This document shows positions 57,749 through 64,000 of a DNA stretch of 64,000 nt, one piece after another; position 1 is the stretch's first letter; each line of letters starts with the position of its first letter. A program made the translations under genes and the position numbers. The notes under the pieces were generated by a model, which saw nothing but the letters and a program-made list of their open reading frames with translations, was not told the DNA's origin and did not search any database. This DNA is from Atopsyche davidsoni (lineage: Eukaryota > Arthropoda > Insecta > Trichoptera > Hydrobiosidae). Where the stretch lies: the NCBI GenBank assembly GCA_022113835.1, contig JAILWY010000011.1, forward strand, positions 5,766,001 through 5,830,000. The letters are read 5' to 3'.

Positions 57749-57993
57749 CAGGGGTGGCCAAAGCGTCGATCGCGTAACTATTACTAGTCGCTCGCCTCTG
57801 ATGCCAATCGCATATAAACTGATTACGTTGTGAGAAGAAATCATTATTTTCTCTAATTGAAATAAGTTTATATTGAATATTTATTAGTATTATCAATGTT
57901 TACTTTAAGTTTAAGCTTATTTTAGGCTTTAAATTACTTCTTAACACATACAAAACAGGTCGTCCGTACTGATCAAAAGTTTCTCTGCCCCTG
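57749..57993. mobile_element. hAT MITE, about 245 bp
   Basis: Left end CAGGGGTGGCCAAAGCG and right end (reversed) CAGGGGCAGAGAAACTTTTG. Flanks GTCTGCGT and TTCTAGGT agree at five of eight positions, a decayed target duplication at best. Confidence 0.65.
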
Positions 57994-58461
57994 TTCTAGG
58001 TGTTTAAATGATTTTTACTGCGTCTTAATATTAAACTATAATAACAACAAAAAAAATTGTTATTGTTTTTCTCTAAAGTAGTTCCTAAATTTTTTTTAAA
58101 ACCACTAGATTATTTTACCTTATTTTTTAAATTTGAATTATATATATCACATTGAATACGCAATTACTTCAATTTTTTGTTAAATAATTTCTTCATTAAG
58201 GCCCAATTCTTAAAATCTGAAAATAATTAGTTTAGTTTAAAATAAAACTGCCTTTCAGTGAAAACGAAATATGACCCAACAGTCGTCAATATAAATAAAA
58301 TGTATCCTTGAAATTTTTCAATATTTTATTTGTTAAAAAATTGATGCAACGTTATTTCTGCGGTAATTTTGGGTGAAAAAATAAACGATTTAAAATGTAT
58401 ATTAAAATTGGTATTAAGATGTTGTTGAGGGACAAGGCATTTGCATGGTGAAGATCCATTA

Positions 58462-58613
58462 ATATAATGAAATAAGTAACTTTTTATTTATATCTTCACG
58501 GTTTAAGTCGTGCATCTGATGATGACCTGGTTATAAGGTCGAAACTAGTAATGCAAATAATAAAATAAACTCAATGTGAAGATATAAATAAAAAGTTACT
58601 TATTTCATTATAT
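58462..58613. mobile_element. Perfect 38-bp inverted repeat enclosing a ribozyme-like core
   Basis: Arms 58462-58499 and 58576-58613 are exact reverse complements (left arm starts ATATAATGAAATAAGTAACT). The 76-bp centre holds the hammerhead-like motif described separately. Outer flanks retain partial further similarity (GATCCA versus GATACCA). Confidence 0.85.
58512..58554 (+). ncRNA. Hammerhead-ribozyme-like motif
   Basis: Order seen: GCAT (58512-58515), CTGATGA (58516-58522), one extra T, stem GACC/GGTC around TGGTTATAA, GAAA (58541-58544), C-TA-GT as a minimal stem III, A at 58550, then ATGC pairing with GCAT. This matches the hammerhead layout CUGAUGA-stem II-GAAA-stem III-UH with a GUA cleavage site, and the 38-bp arms would extend stem I. 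The extra base between CUGAUGA and stem II departs from consensus, so activity is uncertain. Confidence 0.45.
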
Positions 58614-58899
58614 GGTATCAAGATATTTTATATTTAGTTGCATGGATCATACGCCACTGCGAAATACAATTATTCATTTTAACTTAATTCCACAGACCTA
58701 TATGTATTTCTCCGTGAATAAGAAACAAATTATGCATGTATTATAACAGTAAAATTTTCCTGCATTAACATTTCTTGTGATAATATAAAATCTGCATACT
58801 TGCCCGCCAACTAAACATTCTCATAGTTTGATATACCCAATAAAATCAAAAATCAAATCTTACTACAAAAATTGAACAATGCTGTTTTGTTCAGATGCC
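58614..58899. other. AT-rich spacer, nothing recognised
   Basis: No feature recognised. Confidence 0.5.
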
Positions 58900-59170
58900 G
58901 ATCGAATATTTGGCATAAATTATAAACTGGATTTGACCCCACAAATCCCCGCTTAATCGATTCAACCCCTGATTTAAATATTCAATAACCCAACAGATGT
59001 ACTTACCTGGTCCGTCCTACCTGTAACTCTCTCAAGAATTTGCATCCCGCGACATTAGTCAACTCTTACCTGAATAAATTAAGAGGGATTTGCATTCCCA
59101 TCAATACAGGGTAAATACCCATGTACAATATGCGCGGATCGAAGACCGTTTGATTTATTAAGGCTATTTT
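58900..59170. promoter_or_regulatory. Island with two POU octamers
   Basis: Octamers AATTTGCATCCCG (59038-59045) and GGATTTGCATTCCC (59088-59095) lie 50 bp apart. TACCTGGTCC, TACCTGTAAC and TTACCTGAAT give three ACCTG words. TTAATCGATTC and TTGATTTATTAAGG are homeodomain-like. No coding frame. Confidence 0.5.
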
Positions 59171-59799
59171 CCCACAGTTTTTTAATTAGGTATGCGTGAT
59201 TCTAATATGTTATAAAATATTCACTTCACTTCCAGGATTTTAATCGACGTTTATTCTCTTACAATATTATTATTAGCACATATTCTTCACGAGTATAAAA
59301 GTAAAAATATTTATTAGTGATCAGTGCTTCTTATGATGATGAATATCATTTCAAATGTGTTTTATTAATTGCAGATTAACTAACCTTGATATTCTGACAA
59401 AAGTTAGCGGTGTTAAACCAGTGGTCTCTTGTCTATACAAACAATGATGCACTGCTTGCCTTAAAATATCTTCAAAGTAACCTTTTTTTTGTGTTGCTGA
59501 TATGGTAAATATTACAATTGCGTAATTTAAATAATACGTAATTTTTGGTTTACTTATTTTCAGTGAACGAAACTACATGCCATTATTTTCGACTAATCAC
59601 ACGTCACTTATGTAAAACTATTTTCAAATAAAGGTAAGCACACTTCGAGTTAGGTACACCAATTTATATACAAATCATCATAAAAGGCTAAAATGCAAAA
59701 ATATATTACATGTCACAATACAGCCTGTTACTTTTTTTTTATCAAATCAGTTTTTTTTTTAAATAGCAGCCGCTAGTTAACTCCAAAATCTTACGATAT
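59171..59799. other. AT-rich spacer, nothing recognised
   Basis: No feature recognised. Confidence 0.5.
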
Positions 59800-59963
59800 C
59801 AATGCAACCTACACACTTTGCAACATACAACATAACATTTTTTGTAATTTTTAATAGTTTCGCCCTAATAAACGGCACAAAAAGGGCGCATTGAGTATTT
59901 AACAATATTATCATAGACCACACTTCGGTTGTCGGTTGTGTCCAAATGCGTATACGCTGCAAT
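59800..59963. mobile_element. MITE of the GCCTACACACG family
   Basis: The left end CAACCTACACACTTTGCAAC pairs with the right end GGTTGTCGGTTGTGTCCAAA and TGCGTATACGCTGC. Non-coding. Confidence 0.5.
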
Positions 59964-60387
59964 AATATTATAGTTCAATTATTTTGAAGATTCACCCAGA
60001 GACCTCCATACCTACTAATTCACATTCAATATCACACGGACGCGATAAAAACATATTTAAATATTGCCATAAATCAGAAAGATCCGTCCCACAGTCCGCG
60101 CACGTCCATCCAGCCGCGGTTCTCCTCAGTCGGGGAAATCAAAATTCGTATGGCAACACAGACCGCTTAGCAGAACCTATATCTTATACCTACCTGCCTG
60201 AACAGCCGGTGTGATTGGAATTTTAAGTTATGGCAATTTTATACAAGTGCCCTTGCCGCATCAGCTGCCGACCGCGAAAATAAATAAATAAAAACAGATT
60301 ATTATATTTCGCCATCGATCTAATGTGTCTATCGATATTAAATTTTATTTTTTCACTGAAGTAAACGTTGGCAGCTTTCATAGCAGT
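59964..60387. other. Spacer with mixed patch at 60080-60290
   Basis: The 76-codon frame at 59984-60214 has no known domain. No clear motif cluster. Confidence 0.35.
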
Positions 60388-60549
60388 GAATACGCCTACA
60401 CACGCTGCAACACAGCCGATGAGCTGTGTCTAGCCAATAGTATATACTTTTGCGTTGTGTATTTCGAAAAAACTGTTATAAAAAAAAAAATCCCAAAATA
60501 AGAGCACCGTTTGGTTGTCGGTTTTATCAAAGCGGGCATAGATAGCTTA
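60388..60549. mobile_element. MITE of the GCCTACACACG family
   Basis: The left end ACGCCTACACACGCTGCAAC is the cleanest family terminus. The right end GTTTGGTTGTCGGTTTTATC then GGGCATAGATAGCTTA is diverged. Inner TAGCCAATAG is shared with 38338-38500. Confidence 0.6.
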
Positions 60550-60869
60550 ATAGTTTCATTATTAAAAATAAAAAGTTTTAAAACAGTTTTAAAATCAATC
60601 GATGATATAAGCTGCTTCATAAAGAAGAAAGTATTTTTTTATGTTTTTTTAATATACTGGAGAAGAGTACACTGGTTTCACTTTTTGTTACGCTCACACT
60701 TCCGCAAACTGAAAAATGTATTAAAAAATTATTTTTAGTTGCTAAAATGTTTAAATCGACAAAACGATAACAGATTTTTGGTCACTTTTAAAATATAAAA
60801 GAAATTAACTGCATTTTGTCTAAACAACTTATTTTTTTCCATAAAATATAAAAAACTAAACGAAAACAT

Positions 60870-60951
60870 TACGATAATATTTGTTTGTGGGCATTTTTGC
60901 TTTTTAAGAGCTTCTTCAGGCTGAAAGGCAACGCTCAGAAATATTATCGTA
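60870..60951. repeat. Short inverted repeat around a degenerate ribozyme-like core
   Basis: TACGATAATATTT (60870-60882) and its exact complement (60939-60951) flank a centre. Read on the minus strand the centre has CTGAAGA, AGC...GC stem and AAAAA where a hammerhead has GAAA. The layout recalls 58462-58613 in decayed form. Confidence 0.5.
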
Positions 60952-62169
60952 TTCTCCTAGCCATTTGTTATTTAAATGTGGGTATTAATATATTAATACT
61001 TGTTGATCCCATAATGTTGTTGGCATTTATAAAAATATATAGATTTTATACTTTTTTCGACTAAATATAGATTGAAGTGGTCTTCAGTGCATAAAGGTAA
61101 TAATTATCTATTACATATTGTAATGTTTTTTATTTTATTATAATAATTTATTATAATAAACTGTGTTTTTTTTTTATTAAATAATGCATTTTTTAAATTT
61201 TCAATAAGTGTACATATTCATCTATTGACTATGATAACTTAAGATTTATAATTTATCAGGTAGGTATTTAATGCAAAAACTTAAATTTATATAAAAACAC
61301 TGTATTTTACTGTTGACGGGGAATTCAATAATTAATCAATTGTTTATATTATTAAATATATAATAGTGTTACAAATATATCTTTAGTATCAAATATTTCT
61401 TTACGAAACAATCATTGAAATTAGTTGAATTACTATTGAATTGGTTTTATTAGCATTTAATTTTCTACGGCATTTAGTAAAGGCTCGCAATGCTTTGTCT
61501 AGGAACTGCACGCTGCAGTGTTTTAACATTAAGCGTCAATGTCTCAACGAAATAATATAGATTTTATAAATCATAAAAACCATCTGTATTGTCAATATTA
61601 TTAGGCACGATTTAAATACAAGCGTTTTAAGAGTATTAATAAACATCCAACGCAAGATGTATTTGACAAAAAATACGCGGTTGTCACTAAGTTTTCGTAA
61701 ATTTAAAGCATAAACGAGCTGGGAAATGGAGAAAAGCGACTGCCATCACCATCTAGCGGTGGGAAATTCGAATCATCCCCCACCCCATGGGAAATATTCC
61801 TGTGCGGGGGATGTTCCTCATACGGGACGCCAAATGTCAAGTGGATTGTATTTCTTTGCGGTTCTATTATTGATTTTTTCAGCTCTAACATTTAAAAAAC
61901 AAGAACATATTTTTTAGTCAGTATTTATATTTTTAATGCGCACGAAAACGTATTGATATTTATAATCATTGCATTACATATGTATAAAACATACATTTTC
62001 GTATTTATCGACCTAATGACGGGGGAATAATATGCAAAATATATTGGACCGAGTATTTCATGTTCATCATATCTATGGCTTAGTGAGTGAATGTCGATTT
62101 GCATGCGGAATCGCTCCATACAATTATGTTGCAATGAAATACAATTTTATAAATGATGCACGCTCATCG
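60952..62169. other. AT-rich spacer before the large island
   Basis: A mixed patch at 61720-61810 (CATCCCCCACCCCATGGG) and a POU octamer at 62097-62104. No gene recognised. Confidence 0.45.
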
Positions 62170-62756
62170 CGCTTAGATTTTGATAAAATGTCGAGTATTC
62201 GGCGATCCTTCCAAAACAAAGACGCCGCACGTGACCCGGTGCCACATTGTCGGGCGGCGGCTCCGAACCCGGGACCCGGCGGTGAGCGCGGGGCCTCGCG
62301 CCGCTGTACTAATATCTCATATCTGCCCGCTCTCGCGCCGCGCCGTGCGATTGGCCGCCCCCGAGACGGAGACAAAAAATGCCGCGCCGCGACGCGAGCA
62401 AAGGAGACGACGCGAAAAAAAGTGCCGCACAAAAGAGACGGCGGAAAAAAAAGAGAGAAGCTCTACGGAATATACTCCCCGGCGAGTGAGCGAGACGCGG
62501 CGACGCGGCCGCGGCGCGTGCGTGCGAGACGGCGCGCCGCCGGGAGTCGGCGTCTCGGCCGCCGGATGCTCCGGAGGGGGCGGGGCCTGGCGGCGGCCGG
62601 GGAGGGGTGCGGGCGAGGGGATCGCGAGCCGGGTCAGTCGCGGGGTAGCTGTCGCACGGATAGCACCTCACGCCGCGCCGCTTCCACGGCCGCCCCGAGG
62701 GTGACGTGAGCACCTCACGTCCTGTCACGGTATATTATATATATCACATCGATCGA
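62170..62756 (+). promoter_or_regulatory. Large CpG island, probable promoter of a plus-strand gene
   Basis: The longest and most CpG-dense segment of the window. CGTGCGATTGGCCGCCCC near 62344 has an inverted CCAAT box. The right edge shifts to TATTATATATATCACATCG (62731-62749), TATA-like. Frames of 225, 174 and 139 codons on both strands are arginine/alanine/proline-rich, overlap one another and look compositional. The plus-strand 225-codon frame starts in AT-rich DNA and has no recognisable domain. Confidence 0.5.
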
Positions 62757-63067
62757 GCATTACGAACTGTCGGCAGAAATTGTGGTTTTTTTTGTGTCTG
62801 TGCCCCCTCGAAACTTAACGATACGACTCAATCATTAACAATCAATTTTGTTTTTTTTTTTTTTTTTTAATTATTGTTATTTTGTGTTTCGTTGGCTGTG
62901 CATTCCCCGAGTGCACGAGTCAGTAGTGTTTGTGACATTTGAGACCTCTTTTGTTGTGAAACATTTCTAAGAAAGTGCTTTTGTAGTGTTTCCTCGGACT
63001 TTTTTCTTGTTGAATGGACACAAGAATTTTCAGTGACATCACTGCCTGACAGCGAAAAGTTGTGCAG
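62757..63067 (+). other. Putative first non-coding exon with donor site
   Basis: After the CpG island comes leader-like DNA rich in GTGTTTGTGAC-type words, with initiator-like TCAGT at 62920 and 63034. It ends GTTGTGCAG followed by GTTAGT (63068), a fair donor. No open frame. Gene direction and exon limits are inferred. Confidence 0.35.
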
Positions 63068-64000
63068 GTTAGTTAACGCGAGAGCTTCCATTAAACTTAC
63101 ACGAATCCGATGCAAGAAAGTTTTATGTTTTTGCAGTGACAATGCTTCGACATATAAATTACAGTGATGCGACTATCCAAAACAACACGACTACACACTA
63201 GCAGAACAGATCAATCGGTTAATAATATAAAAAAAAACAATAAATCCCAATGACAAAATTATGCTGTGAAAAAAATTAATGACAGATAAATAATTAAATG
63301 TGTTTAATAATTTATAAAACTTGATGCGGATTTTTTTTAAATAAGCATAATTTAAAATGTGATTTGTTAGCCTTAATTGTAGTTGACATTAAACAGAATA
63401 ATAATCGTTACAACATATTACAACATTCATATTTTATTATTATCACTTATTAAATTTTTAATGAAATTCATTTTATGTGTAATTTTTTTGACTATCATTT
63501 CAATAGTCGCGAATCATTCGGAGGACTTGTCAAATCCGAAATATAGTTGTAACGATTTTTAAATCAAAACTGCAATATGTATGATAATATTAAATTCACC
63601 AAAATTAATTCCTGATTTCCAATCTGCGTAAAAATATATTGTATAAAAATATTTATAAATTTTAAATTAACTCACATTCAATGAGCTCTTTTCATTTTCA
63701 TACAATTGCAATCGTTGAATTCATTTTTAACTAAATGTATTTTTTTCTACATTTTCTAGTCGAAAATTTCTACAATTAGTTAATATTGTTATTTTATGTC
63801 AGTTTTATTCCACACGAGCTTTTTAATAAACTGTTAAATGCAGTTAAAACAATTGTATAATTTACGGTTTTTAATGAAACACTTGTTATTTGATCAATTA
63901 TACATCGATTGATATTTGTCATTTTTTAAAGAATTGAAATAAATTAAAATTTATTTTATTTCCTTGGTTTAAAGATTAATCTCATCATCAGTTAAAATTC
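63068..64000. other. AT-rich DNA, possible start of first intron
   Basis: Very AT-rich to the window edge. No coding, RNA or repeat feature recognised. Confidence 0.4.

Noticed and set aside
62032..62709. 225-codon plus-strand open frame in the CpG island
   Set aside because: It is extremely arginine/alanine-rich where the DNA is GC-rich. It overlaps 174- and 139-codon frames in other phases and strands and has no domain. Read as a by-product of composition.

Overview
The window is AT-rich animal nuclear DNA, most likely from an insect. The evidence is long non-coding stretches, tRNA-derived SINEs, hAT-type MITEs, decayed non-LTR retrotransposon tails and (TTAGG)n, the telomere repeat of most insects, here inside a foldback element. 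I cannot place the order. There is no operon-like coding; nearly all short open frames are chance frames in AT-rich or repeat DNA.

Only one long protein-coding region is well supported. It lies at the left edge on the minus strand (1-1524), an intronless 508-codon frame cut by the window edge. It resembles an uncharacterised arthropod multicopy family and carries features of an RNase H-like (DDE) transposase of the C(2)H type. A short histone H3 C-terminal relic sits at 21910-22005.

The rest alternates between AT-rich spacer and about 30 short GC/CpG-rich islands of 150-500 bp. These hold recognisable factor-binding motifs: CACGTG and CACCTG E-boxes, perfect CRE palindromes and POU octamers. 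The largest island (62170-62730) has a CCAAT box. It is followed by a TATA-like stretch, leader-like sequence and a splice-donor-like site near 63067. I read it as the promoter and first non-coding exon of a plus-strand gene that continues past the right edge, with the islands as its possible upstream regulatory landscape. This is inference from composition and motifs.

Mobile DNA is dense. It includes a tRNA-derived SINE with a perfect 15-bp target duplication (53871-54078), a hAT MITE with a perfect 8-bp duplication nested in another tRNA-like SINE (31542-31749), and a second hAT element (27423-27974). There are also at least eight 3' tails of one LINE family and one terminal-inverted-repeat MITE family in several copies. 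Three foldback elements stand out: the TTAGG-carrying one (46284-46662), one that encloses a hammerhead-like motif (58462-58613), and one at 4011-4425 with relatives near 51.4-51.9 kb.
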